From positions 20,484,526-20,548,525 of the forward strand of contig NC_060234.1 of assembly GCF_021155775.2 (NCBI RefSeq): a DNA stretch of 64,000 nucleotides, given 5' to 3'. Source of the DNA: Neodiprion pinetum (Eukaryota; Arthropoda; Insecta; Hymenoptera; Diprionidae). This document shows, piece by piece, positions 1 through 13,600 of this stretch. Made by a program: the position numbers and the translations under genes. Position 1 is the first letter of the stretch; the number at the start of each line of letters is the position of its first letter. The notes beneath the pieces were generated by a model. That model was given only the letters and a program-made list of their open reading frames with translations. It was not told the DNA's origin and did not search any database.

Positions 1-1616
1 GATGCCGCAGTAGTATTTTGCTAACAAGTGTATTGCCATTGTGTATAACTCTGGATTGATGTTACCGAAAAACCAAAGATATTATTATTTGCCAATAGTG
101 TGATTAAGAAATCAAAGTAGAATCGTAATTTAAGGCCAGATAAAATACAAAAGAATGTATGGATGCACTAACCAATTACAATTAGACATAGGGTGGACGG
201 TTGATAAAGAAACCACTCCGGTACGACTTGTAATAAATGACTTGTTAATTTGTGATTCAAAAGACCTGATGCAAAGACTTAAAGTAAGGACTGCGATCTA
301 TCTCATGGATATATACCCTATTCACGAAGAGAACAACACAGCATTGCATAGGTTTGAGCGAAGTGGGGATCAGATGGAAGAAGCAAAGCGGCCTTATTCA
401 CATTCAGTACAGTATGCTAAATTATCGTGCGTTTGGGTCCCTTTGCACAATCGCTGCTTTGTAATCGGAATATATAAAATGATTTGAACATCACGCTTTC
501 GTTATATAGAAATAGTATATTGTGTTACAAGTGTGGAAAGTGAGCGATTTCCGACAAGTTAAGATTGCAGCGTGCAGGCGAATACAGCAATTGCAGGAGT
601 CTAGTGTAGACGCAGCATGAGCTGAGATGAGCGCTGTAATCACACAAGACAGATTTCTCTCATCCACCCATGTAATAGACGCTAATGTGTCCTGACACCT
701 GCTTGAAAGGTTCGATGTTTGAAGCCTGTGGGGCGTGCGTAAAGTGCCACATTTTCGAACAGTACCGTAAAGAAACGTTGACGCATGCGCACAATTGAAC
801 ACATTTTCTCATGAGCGTAAGTTACCTAATCCCAATTTTTCGCGCTGTCAGTGACACCTTCATCGCTTAAAAAATCACGATCACTGTTTCGTATTTTTCA
901 CACCATATCGTCATTTTTTCGAAAAAACCAAATTACTTGGTGTGTTTTTGTTTAGAATTGCACGTAAAATTTGGCCTCTGTGTCTTTTTTGGGTTTCGGT
1001 GCATAACCTCTGATATTAGTCGAAAATAATAGAAGACATTTAACTGTAAGAACTGACTATAGCATTCTCTGGACCCTGGGACCCTACACATGGATACCCC
1101 TAATCCCACATAATTCTTGCGACTTGCTAAAATCAGTTTTCTTACTTTGTTCAATCGAATTTTCGACGGTGAAAAATTCATATTAGGTTTTTCTCGTATA
1201 TACTCTTCTATTCTTCAGTCTTTCAGCTTTCGAATGAAAAAAAAACCTTCTACCACTAACGGTCCGTTAGAAGCGTTGATTTGACGTTTTGAGGAGCGCG
1301 TAACCCTTGTGTAAGTTATTTGTTTCGTATAGATAATGTAGGGTCCTAGGGTTAAAGGGGATAAAACAGACATTTTCTTGTGCGAAGTCCAACCAAACAG
1401 AAAGAAATCGAGCCAAGTACTATATCGTTCTCTTCGCAGACAGAGTACAAGATTCAAGTATCGTCGCATTTCAGCGACCCATGGATTACGTAAAATACTG
1501 CGAAAAACTATATGTATATGACACTAAGAAAAATGAAGCATATGTGTATAAAGTAAAATGACTCGTGACAGAATAACGAAAAAAAAATCTATGACTGTAC
1601 TGGATTGGGTCATTAC
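1..1616. other. Last visible ENOX intron; no final exon found
   Basis: This is the start of the intron after ENOX exon 9. I searched the minus strand for the expected IISTFLHVHPFG exon and did not find it, so it lies outside the window. ORFs at 155-487 (+), 491-802 (-), 933-1181 (-) and 1215-1469 (-) show no family resemblance. A weak inverted similarity (GACCCTACA near 1078 against TGTAGGGTC near 1347) hints at an old foldback element. Confidence 0.5.
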
Positions 1617-4600
1617 CGATTAGTTTAGCTTCTCTTTGATTAACAGGTACACATCCAGGTAGAAGTAGCGGCGGCTTTGGAGTCCTTGGCTCTTCATTAA
1701 TGTCATCATCCTTGTCTAAAGTTATTATTTCACTTTCTGCAGGATCCTCCTTTTTCGTTGCATTTAATTTTCCCGTCAAGTCCTTGATCTTCTGATCATC
1801 TTGAACTTGTTGTTTCTTCGATTGTACAAGCTGTTCTTGCATTCCCTTCAAGGTTTGCTGCAACATCTTCATTTGTTTCTCCTTTGAGTCAATTTCTGTT
1901 TTCGTCTCAGACTTGAGGACATCCACCTAAATATATCACGGATATTTACTATGAATCAGTCAAATATGGTTTATTTTTTAGGAAATTCCCTTTCGGCTAT
2001 TTCTCTACTAGGATTGCTTGCTTATTTTTATATATATTTTTAAAACATCCGCAAATCGATGCTCCGTCGACACTACTATTCAATAAAACAAGAATATGTT
2101 GTAATAAAATGCGACCTGTTAGTCCATTCCAATACATCAAGGATTGCGACACTTCTTTCATCCTGTTAATAGCATTACAGTTCCTTGATTTGTAAGTAAG
2201 TAAAATAAAAAATGTATTCTGTATTTAATTGAAGCGAAATCCATCACAAACCACAATTGTGTTTTGGGATTGAAATCAGATTAATTACAAATTTCGCATG
2301 CTGCTTGTCATAAATTACGTACTGTATTCGTCTTTGTAATTATTCCATCTTAATTACGAATTACAAATGTATCATGTAACGCATTTGGTCCTGGTTATAG
2401 ATAAAAATTGGAATTTACAATGTGCATATAATAAACGAATTAAAATTTTATGCAGGACCGAACATGTATCTGGATCAATTTGCCTATGACACACAGCAAA
2501 ATCAAATAGATTAACAATTCGAACAAGATTGAACGTCACTCCATCATCTATCTCTCAAAACATTTTTTTAGTCCTTCACGCCGGATAAGTGGCGGATCGA
2601 GTCGAATCAGGCTTCGAATGGTTATGATTTGCGGCGAAACAGATTAGCCAGTGAGTGAAACGGATCTATCGTACTCCAAGTATCGTGTACCCTTATCCAA
2701 CACAGTGGAAACCTTTCATTGTCAGTGGAAACTATCGGTAAAAATTCAAATGTGCTGTATGCTCTACAGTGACCATTACCAGTCTCAGTTCGTAAATACA
2801 CACCTGCGTTGTCAACGTGTGTGTGTATCAGGGTGGTCCATATTTACGGTGTTGAGCAATTTTTTCCGGACCACCCGCCGAATCAACTTCAAATAATTTA
2901 GAAACAATTGCCGAATTTTTTCAGATTATTATCTTAAATGTAACCTCTCCCACCAAGGAAGTGGATGTCCCTATTTAAAATATACGTGTTTCGGTCACAT
3001 TTTCAACATATATTTGATTTTGAGAGTAATAATTTTCCAAAAAAACCTATAGCTATTATTTGAGAAAAAATTTACATCATCATATCAGGCAATCTAGATG
3101 AATCGCACTTCCTCTAAATTAAAAAAAAAGTCTGATTTCGAGGATGTGCAATTTGTCTAGATTGCATGGTATGATGATGTGGATTTTTTCTCAAGTAGTA
3201 GCACTAATTCCCACTAAAACAGCGCCGTTACATATTTTTTTTAAATACTATTACTCTTACAATAAAATATATAGTGACAATCAGAATGTGTTTGAAGCAT
3301 GTGTATTTTAAATTGGGAAATCCATCGTGTTGGCGGGAGGAGTTAGAGTTGAGGTAAAAATCTAAAAAAAATCAGGCAATTGTTTTTGAATTATTCGAAG
3401 TTGATTGGGGGAGTCTGGAAAAAATTTGTCAACACCATAAACAAGGACCACACTAGTGTATATAACGACGCGTACTGTCAGTGTGCGTGTCCGTACCTCG
3501 GTCGTAGAAACTCAGTTAGCGCGGGTTAATATTTCTCGTTTTTTGAAATGACGATTGAAGAATGAGTCGATCGTCAAACCGATCTCTTCTAGTGCGTCTC
3601 TCGTGCACTTGAAAAATTACGTAACCTCGGTGCAGCAAAAAATACTCTGGGGCAAGTGCAGTCACGATTCGACGCGTTGAACTCAAACTGTCAGAAATTC
3701 CAAGATATGCTTGAGAAGAGCAATCGAATTAAATTCGAAGCAAAAGGTGATCCCCTCGACGCGATCAAAATGCTCTCATTCATATTTTGAGATTATTACG
3801 GACAGTGCAAATAATAATACATGAATGGGAAGTGAACGGTGCTTGATTTAGTCTAATCGCTAAAATCCGCGCTAATTGCAGCAATTGCTTTGATTGCAGG
3901 ATCATCAAACCAGTTGCCACGTATCGAACTGCTCACTTTTTCGAAAAGTTACTCGGATTGGCAGTCTTTCCACGATCTCTTCACCTGAATAATTTTTGAA
4001 AATTCGCATCTCTCGGAAGTGAAAAGACTTCACTAGGTACCTTAAATAGAGTCTGACCGATGAGCTGTGCAAATCATCAAAAATATCGCAACTATCTCGG
4101 AGTATTTTGCTCGAGCTTGACAAACTCTCGTGTCACGTTGCGAAAACAAACGATTCCTGAACAATGTTCATGTCACAACACTTTTCTCTTCGCTATTTCT
4201 TGTGTTGCGAAAAAATCGTCGTTGGAATAAAAGAGTCCCGTGGATTATTACGACCAAATCATCATAGTTCACACGATGATCCGTAAAATCGGTCCAGAAT
4301 ACTGGAAAGAACTCTTTAGCAAGAAACTCGAGCCTCTCACATTTGCCGAGCTCAAAGCTTTACACCTCGGTCGCATTTTAATAATATTCATAATTTATAT
4401 CATATATTTTTTCAGTAATTACGAATTTAAGCTTTACTTATCTGGCTACCAGAAAATCACTGAAAAACATCAAGCTAAATAATCGTAGGTTAAAAAATTT
4501 TTTAAAAAAAGTAAGAAATGTCATTCACTTCCATTACCCCACACTTCGGAAAATGGGAGCCATTAATTTTAGCAAGTCTGACAAAAGTCTATCATTCTCA

Positions 4601-7600
4601 AAACGCTTTAATCTTATTTGCCTAAGTAATTGTTAATGTAATAACAAAGAAAAAGAAATATTTGGTAATAAAATCATATTGCTCCCATTACCCGCATAAC
4701 ATCGAATTGAAAAATAAAAAAAATAATAATTTCATCGAGTTTTTTATTGCAATTTCAAGAGTGACACGTTAAATTAGATAGATATATATGGTGATATAGC
4801 TGGTGTAAATGCAATATAGTAACTATGCATTTTCATGGTGTCCAATAAAAAAATCCGATACAAATTCAAGGACATTTTCAAGATATTTCTAGGATATTCA
4901 AGGATATGCATAAAAAATAAAAATACACAAATGCAGAGGGCACTGTACATAATCGGCACGATTTAGGAGATATACGTTATTTCTACTACAACCTGTTAAT
5001 AGGGAAAAACGAAAAACGCGATTCGAGGTGGAAATTCACTTTTTAAGAACTCAGTAAACAGAAATAAGTATATCATTCGCAGCAAACCTTAAAAATAGGA
5101 TATTTCCAGGACTTTTTAAGGACAACCAACATTCAAGGTCATTTCCAGATCCTCAAAGACTTCCAGGACCACTTTTTTCACAATTACTCACTGTACTAAC
5201 TTCAACACCAAACTACACTAGTCCTATTTTTTGCTGAGGATTGTAGCGGCTTGAACACCATTTTTTTCCTCATACAAGCCGTGGTACAGTCGTATACGAC
5301 TGTTAAGCTGTTAACGCATCACGTACCTCATTTTTGTATGCTTCCAATTGACATCGCAGGCTGTCATTCTCTTCCTTCAAATTCTGCAACCCTTCAACGT
5401 CGTCATTAGCATCGGATTGACTACGTGACTTTTTTCGTTGAGGTTCATCCTCGGAATCTGAGACGTCCATCTCACCTTCACCTTCCATCAATGCCTCTTC
5501 TAGTTGCACTGCTTTGATTTCCTGTCATTAAATTTTATACAATTTATATGTGTCCATAGGCGGTTTAAAAACTTAAACTTTACATTCACAATCATCGGCA
5601 TGCACATCGTATAACTGTGGCGAAGTACCATATTTGTACAGTATTTTTGTTTGTTCTATGTACGGAGCCATTAATTTTTTCCGTTTGACTTACACAGAGC
5701 CAGCCAACAGCACCGTGTTCCCGGGCCGAGTGACTATAACAATGTACGACTTGTCGTTAAAATTCATATTCATTATTTCACAAGCATATCATTGGACGAT
5801 TTTATGATTCATTGACAAATAATTTTTGGAACTCAGTGTAAAGCGAAGTCTGTAATTATCGCATTATGAAATGTGTCTGCAGAGGTTGGGGAGAGCCCAT
5901 GCAGCTGAAATAGCGATGTGACAAGGTTGCTGATGTTTTTTAGAATGCTATTTCTTTCGAAGATCAACTTTGCCAAAGCTTAATATCGTTTGAATATTTC
6001 CTCATCGCTTTAGAAATTGCGATTTTTGAAATAAACGAGATATCAAGAAATTCAAATCTGAGATTGTTCGAAAAATTCTCCCAAACACATGAAAGAATCA
6101 GTAACCCTTAATATTTAAAATTATGTGAGTTAATGGGTTTTTAACAAACAAAATACTCGAAAAACGGCGTTTTTGATATAATTCATCAGTAGTGTTCACG
6201 ACGAACGAAGGTCTTTATGCACCTATTGAACACACATTCTTTTGTTTAACTTTACACCATCACGGGCGTTAGTAAAATAATGCTGAATATTTCTTTCTTA
6301 ATGATCGAAAATGTGAGAAACCAGATTCACGTACTGCGCGAAGTTATTCCTCGAAGAAAATAGTATTTTTTGAAAAATCAGCAACCTTGTTACATCATTA
6401 TTTCATAGAGCTGATTTCAGCCGATGGTCCCCCCTTAAGGGTTCACCCAACTTTTCAGATAATGACGCCTTAGTATTAGGGGGACGGTCAATTTATTTCT
6501 TGAGCAGTTTTTCACGAGGAATTTGATGGTGATGAAATGAAAATAATTTTAAAAAATTCAACCCTTGTTGGATTTTTTTTTCTCGAACAAAGTCGACTAT
6601 CGTAATCCATAAAACTTTGAAGAACATCATTTTACATTCGGTAAAAAAAAAGACGACTCAAAAAATCAATTTCTAGTATTTTGGAAGCACATTAAAAAAA
6701 AAAAAAAGAAAATTGTTTTCTGCTTGAAAAGTACAGTAAATTTTTTCCAATTTTTATTGCTCGCCTACCTTATATCTTATAGCTTCGGATTGCTTCAGCA
6801 CTTTTGCTATCCTGTTTGCAATAAGCTTTTTTTTTAGAATTTATAAAAAATCATTGTTGCGAGCTTTAACCGCCTTCGCTGTTCGCAGATCTCGACGATG
6901 CGCTATGATTTTCGTCACATAGTAGCATAAGAATCTTAAATGCCAAGGAAAGTCGTGTGCTGACTCAGTTGAGAGATTTGTTCTAACATTCTAACAGAAT
7001 ATGCTTGCCAAATTTCAGCTTGACGCACCTAATTCAAGATGGCGGACGTACAAGAAATACTCTCTCACTGCCATTTAAGCTCAACTTATCAAGCATACGC
7101 AAAATAGCGACTAGATTAAAAAGTGGAATCGTCCCTCCTTCCCCACCGTCACTCGTCAATGAGCAGGGTATTTAAGATTCAAATACCGATTCATCAAAGT
7201 GCAGTGGCTCACTAGGTTGAGGTGGTGGGCCAACTGCCACCCTTTCACAAGATATATTTCTTTGATCTTATGCATTTCCTCCAAATTTAATTTTGGTATA
7301 CACATCCGCTCAAAAATATTCCAGGGATTCCGGTACTTTTGGCATACCCCGATATTAGCGTATCCGATATACAATAAAACAACGTTTATTCGAGGTAATA
7401 TGGAGAGAGCGTACCATGGATTAGCGAAATCTCGGATAATATGGAAAACATACCGTACATAGCTCGAGCCATCACGATATTTTCCCCTTGACTCCGGAAA
7501 CGGAACCGTCGCGTTTTATAGCTTACAATGTAAATAATTGCCACAGACTTTTACAAGATTATGCATGATAGCGACACGACACTATTTCATACATGGGTAT

Positions 7601-10600
7601 AACGGATTATTACATTTTATCCAAAGTTCTCCGTATCATCCGATCATACACTTCGGTTAATGCGGAGACCGAGGATGAAATTGGCGTCTCGGATAATGCG
7701 GAATCTCAGTTAGTCGAAGGGCGGATAAGCGAGATTCCACTGCACTGCGAAATTTAAATTCGGTTGAATCTATGGTGGCATATGTTCGGGCGTTATCTGT
7801 TTTTGGGCCAGCCTCATTTCCTATTTAAACGCGTGGGTCAGCCGATATGCGATGATCAAGTGCGTCAAGGTAACTCTATCACGAGGGGTATGATTAAATA
7901 AAATTATTTTCTTTGTCATACATTACTTATAACACATTTTCATCACGTACGCAAAATATCAGAGTATTTAAACCGTAATTTAAGAAAACAAATCAGTTTT
8001 GAAAATGTTTATTGTATCATAGGCTCCAATGCGACACGTGTATGTCTTTCGATTTGCGATCGACAAATTCATATATTCCACGATTAGACGAACGAAAAAT
8101 GAAAAATTATTCATACGAATAAATCGCATAAAGACGTAACATTAATTATTATTTTGCGAAAGAAATAGCGAACAGAGTTCACAACAAGTTGGAACCAGAT
8201 GCTCTTATGACATCTGGGTAGTCTAGGCAAATACCACAGTGACATCCGTTAAGGGAGCATGTCAGTATAAATCGATTTTTATTTTATTGCATTTTCCAAC
8301 TATCGGAAAGTAACGGGAAGAAAAAGGAAGAGGCCCTTGAATTCGTATGAAACGAAAAATCAAGAGGTCCGAATTGCAGAGGAAGATGCTGATATAGCTG
8401 CTGAAGGAATTTTACATGGCCCCGGTATAGATGACTGAAGGTACATGAAAAATCTGACTATATGAAAGATAATCCTTTTATACAAGCTTCATATCGGCTT
8501 AAACTTTGAACGAGTTTTTCTTGAAAGACTGTTTTTAAAGTCTGTGTGTACTATATCTTTTACACGGTCAGTCCGATTAAAATGAAATTTTCAAAGGATC
8601 TTCTTCAATGCTTCGACCAGTCCTTGACGAACTTACTTTCTTGAATTTTGAAATTCCTTTAATGTAACGCTACATGGAAGGTCAAAAAATGTGGTAGTTT
8701 TTTTTATTTTTAATCTAATCGCACTAGTATCTTGAAAAATGATTCTTTTCAAAAAGTGAGCTCGTCAACGACAGTTTTAGTTTTTATTTTGTCAGATATG
8801 TTTTAGGTAACCGAGCTACGCGATATTTTGTCCGCTGTAAACGATAACGATAGCCGCCATACTTTGAGTTCTTAAAAATTTGACTTATAAAAAATATAAA
8901 TTGTATAATAAGTATTGCACTAAACAATGGTGAAAGCAGTTTATGAAAAAAAAAAAAAAAAAAATAAATCTGTACAAGAGAAAACAGTTCATAAATTTTT
9001 ACATCATATCAGTTTGACTATACTCACATGCCCCCTTAAATGTTTAACGGATATTCATGAATTTGGGGGTAACACAGCCATATCAAAAACCATATGTTTG
9101 CGAATTATTTTCGATAGTCGAAGTCATAAGAACCTTATTTTTCGTTCCATACGTAAATCAATTTTATAGCGCACTATTAGCTATCACTCACAATATTTTT
9201 TATGACTCGTCTCGTTTGTCTAGAGTCAACGATAGAGTTACCTTAACGTGTCGATAAAAAATCTGTCATGACTACAAGTGTATGTATAATCTCAGCCATG
9301 TGCGTTTTAGTTGATTTAATATAGATATACACTTGCCTAACAATTGTTTGAAATTACTCCACAGCTCCGCAATTGCTAATGTACCTACGTATTTTGCCTT
9401 CGTCAAGATAATTTGAAACAATTTTAATATCAAGAATACGTGATTTTTTATTTCATGTAACGCCCATAGTCAGCCATATGAAGGTGAAGCTAGCAGACAA
9501 ACGTGTTTGAACTTTTTGCAATTAGGAAAATGCAGATCAGTTTTATCCTCATAATTCTATTGAAGAATATTGAGGGTTCAGGGTATTTCAAAAAATTTTC
9601 ATTCTCGAACTTCGTTACCTTATTCGAACAAACATGAGAACATTTGGCTGTTAGCTTCAGCCTCGTGTCAGCTGTAACGATATTGATAGTTTGTGTGTTC
9701 CGCTATGTATGTACATTTGACTAATGTATGGTAAATAAGAAATAAATGTTGAAGGTGATTAAATTTTTAAATGAAGTTAGGAACGTAAGCTAGGTATGTG
9801 TGATAGATGTTGAATGCCGCATATGGGGCATTCCATGCTGTTTCCTGCGAATTCCAAGGCTTACCCTCTTCGATCTTGTTCTTGACTTTTTTCCATGTAG
9901 TCTTACGTGGTAGGAAACACCTTCGAATAATTTAATAAGTACTTTTCAGTACCAGTACAATGAAGAAACGGAAATCTTTGTCTTTACGTATTTAACAATT
10001 CGTTTTCTTACCCTGCAATGAATTTTTTTATGCACACAGACATTGAAACTAGTCGTAAGTCAGTAAAATCATCGGTAGCCTAAATCTAAAAAAAAAAAAC
10101 CGTTTAAAAAGCATAATGATACGTAATTCGACCTTAAAATATTTCTAGATTACGTAATAATCGTTTTGTCAAAAACACCACCTCAAGATTTTTAACTCGA
10201 AGATACAGGAATTGTTACAAAAAATTTTTCGTAAATCAAAACAATATCCATCTGAGAGAAGAAGGCCACCAAAGATATTCTTAATGTGCAATTCCAAGGT
10301 TCGATAATTGAAGATGCCAAGTATATACGAGTACTTTGCATCCGGTGACGATCAGGAAAGATATAATTCTTTTCTGCACTTCAGAGGTAACATGATATTT
10401 TTTTACAGCATAGCATAAGCAGTGTCTGTTTCCAAATTTTGATTATTTCATAACACAGTGCAACTGGCCCTCGAATCGGTATATAGTTCAATGCCTCCAG
10501 AAAAGTTTTAGAATCATGTATAGTCCTTTTGGCTTGCAGGTGATCGTAGAAAGTTTTAGCGATTCCTCCCCTCATGCTTACCTCAATGATGAATACAACC

Positions 10601-13600
10601 CAATGGCAATTATTTAACTTTGCTTCTGAAGTACAGAAATAAATATACCACGCAATGAAATTTTCGAGTAGCGCTGAATTCATCCTTCTGGAAATCCGTG
10701 AAGATGCTTGGCTCGTGATCTGTCTGCGATCCATGTGTTCCCTGACGGTTTCGAGACCTGAGCGCTTTATTACACTATTACCTTCTACACCTGATATCCT
10801 GTGATTGACCAACTCTAAGCTAAATATTTTACCTTCTTGTTTGTCATTGAATTGCCAAAGACAAAAATGTCATGTGGAAAACGTGTCTGACTGTCTAGCT
10901 GGGGGTAACACAAGGCTGTGTATTTTTCCCATTTCACTTACCTGTACTTTCTCACTTTTCAATGATTTTTCATTACGCAAATGGTTTTAAGGCCATGAAC
11001 GATGTAGGGAAAGGTGGGACAAATCGAAACCCCCGCCTCCAATGAAAGTTATGATATTTTGCACTGAGAGGAAAGATTGTTTGAGCCAAACAATCATTTT
11101 TTCTCGGAAGATGAAAAAAATATTTTGTTATTGAGATTAAATTCTAATTGATCTCATCAAATCTTTGATTGCACTAATGGAAAATGATTCGCAGCAACGA
11201 AATATTTAATTGAACCACCAATTCTTTTTCCTCAGTGTGTATAACTCGTTTTGTAAAATATTTTTACAGAGTTCATTTGCCTTGCCTTCTCCTATAGGTG
11301 TTCCAAGACGTAAAATTCTGCAGTTCGATTGGTGGGTAGTTTTTCAGCTTGCAAAGCTAGTGTCCATTTAATATAAGTAAGTTTGACCAAGGCAGTATAA
11401 AAACGAATAACAAATATACGTTGAAAGATGAAAATATTTTTAAACCGGTTGTACAACTTCATTAATTTTACTGTTAGGCGGTATCCTGCAAAGAAAAATG
11501 ATGCACTATCTAATGCGCTAGTGAAATGTTTCAAAAAACTTCAAAGTGTAAATAAAAAATGGTTGCAAAATCCTGGATACACATTTAATGAAAAGACTTT
11601 ACTGTTTCACCACAATGCAATTTAATAAAGCTTTCCAGCGATGTTGCCAGTTTGAAATTTACCAGAAAAAGAAAAAGCCTAGGTCAAACCTACTATAATT
11701 TATTATTACCGAGATCGAGTATTTGGGACACTAGGTATGTGAGTGTAAGTGTATTTACATACCGAAGACTGTTTCTTCCACATCTCAATATTCTTCCTTT
11801 GAGCCTTGGTGAAGTGGTCCCAAACCTTCTTGTGACTCGCCGCCGTGAACACACGTTCAATCTGACTGACTGTTGATGATGCGGGTGTTGCGTGTCGCAT
11901 ACAAGAACACAACAAATCCTCTATTGTACACCTTACTTTACTCGAAAACTGACATTTTATACTGCACTGTATCAACTTAGTGGTACTTTGCTAATAAAGT
12001 TACATCCAGATCCAAGTTTACCGTAGAAACAGAAAAAATGCCAAGATCCTGTGGTCTTTCACTTTAACGATTTGCACATTGTCACCATAATTTTTCCATC
12101 AATCAGTACAATTCATGGACATACATGTGTGAATAGTTGATATCTATGCAATCTGTGCAAACAATAATTAATGTTGCTCATAATTCGAAAGTTGAAGGAA
12201 GGTATTTATAATGATTCTTCGAAAACTTTTATAATGTATGCATGATTTGTACTAACTGAAATTAGGTTTTTTACTTCTAATACTTCTTACTTTAAAGCAT
12301 AAAAACAGGTTACAATATTGCCTGTACGATGTCCGCTAAGTTCCCATGGAATGGTCAGATATCACCAGTGGCATTGCTTGTGTGATATGATAAAATGATG
12401 GCAGTTTCATTAATAGTGATGTGTGGGTTCACACACTTTTGAAGTCCTTTTTAGTATCCAGTATTCCTTGACGAGAGATAGAGATCTGATGATAGTTTCA
12501 GACTGAAATCTACGACATTTTTTACTAGCATTCCTGTTCCTCAATATTCACTTCAGTTTATTTTACTGTGTTTTACTAAATTCAACATCACATTTTGGAT
12601 GAAAAAGATGCAAAGTTTACTGCTCGGTTATACAAATTCTTGCAGCATTATATCAATCTAAATAATCATTTATGACTGCATAGATTATCGTCTGAAACTG
12701 TATTTACAGTATATGTGTTATTCCCAACACCATTTAAATCCTAGCATTGCCAAGCATGCAATTTTCAAATAGTGTCTATAATTATCTAAAAAACTGAATT
12801 TATCGGTAAGTCCACATTTGATCTTTGTCGAGCAGAGGAAGTCTAAAATCAAAAATTTTCTTCACCCACCTTGTGATCTCGGCTCTTCAACTGATAAAGT
12901 GAGTTACATCTAAGCTAATCAAAATAATGATTTGGGAGCAGAGTCTTAATATTACATAACATGTAATTCCATAAAACTCATTTTAAAGCCACGTCAGTTG
13001 TTTTCTGTTGAGAGAACTTTTCGCTGAATAGTTTAATAAAAAATTGCCCATTGTACGCTATTGCACAGTATTATTTATGTGAAATACACTTTCCGTGTAT
13101 TCCATACTGTGGTACAATGTGTATTCAAAGTATTTTGATTATAAATTAGAAAAAGCGTTAAAGCACTTTATAGAATTTGAAAAGCATTTTTTCAAGCGAT
13201 TTTTTCGAATAATAGATCTTCACTGACTTGCTTTACTTATTTGGTGGAAGTAGATTTTCGATAATGGCATAAATTGAAAAAAGTTCTGGATCTGTCGTGT
13301 ATATTTTTTCGAGTCATTGTCAAACTGAATTACTGTTCTATTTATAAGAGACTGACCTGAATTCGAATCCATTCTTACACAAAAATTGCAATAAACCAGT
13401 AGGGAAGTAACGTAAGAGTAAGACTAAACAAGATTCTGTGTCACGATATTCTTTGAATCGGTGCTCTAAAATGACTTCCAAAATAAACGGTAGCAGTCAG
13501 CTGATTTTTACCGTTTCAAAATCACGTACATAGCACTTTTCACTGACCTGAAGATTTAAAAAAGCTTGCAAGGTGTAATCAAGAATGTATTTCGAAATCA

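Noticed and set aside
155..487. 110-codon plus-strand ORF at the left edge
   Set aside because: No family resemblance, ordinary composition for chance ORFs, and it lies in the last ENOX intron without splice context.
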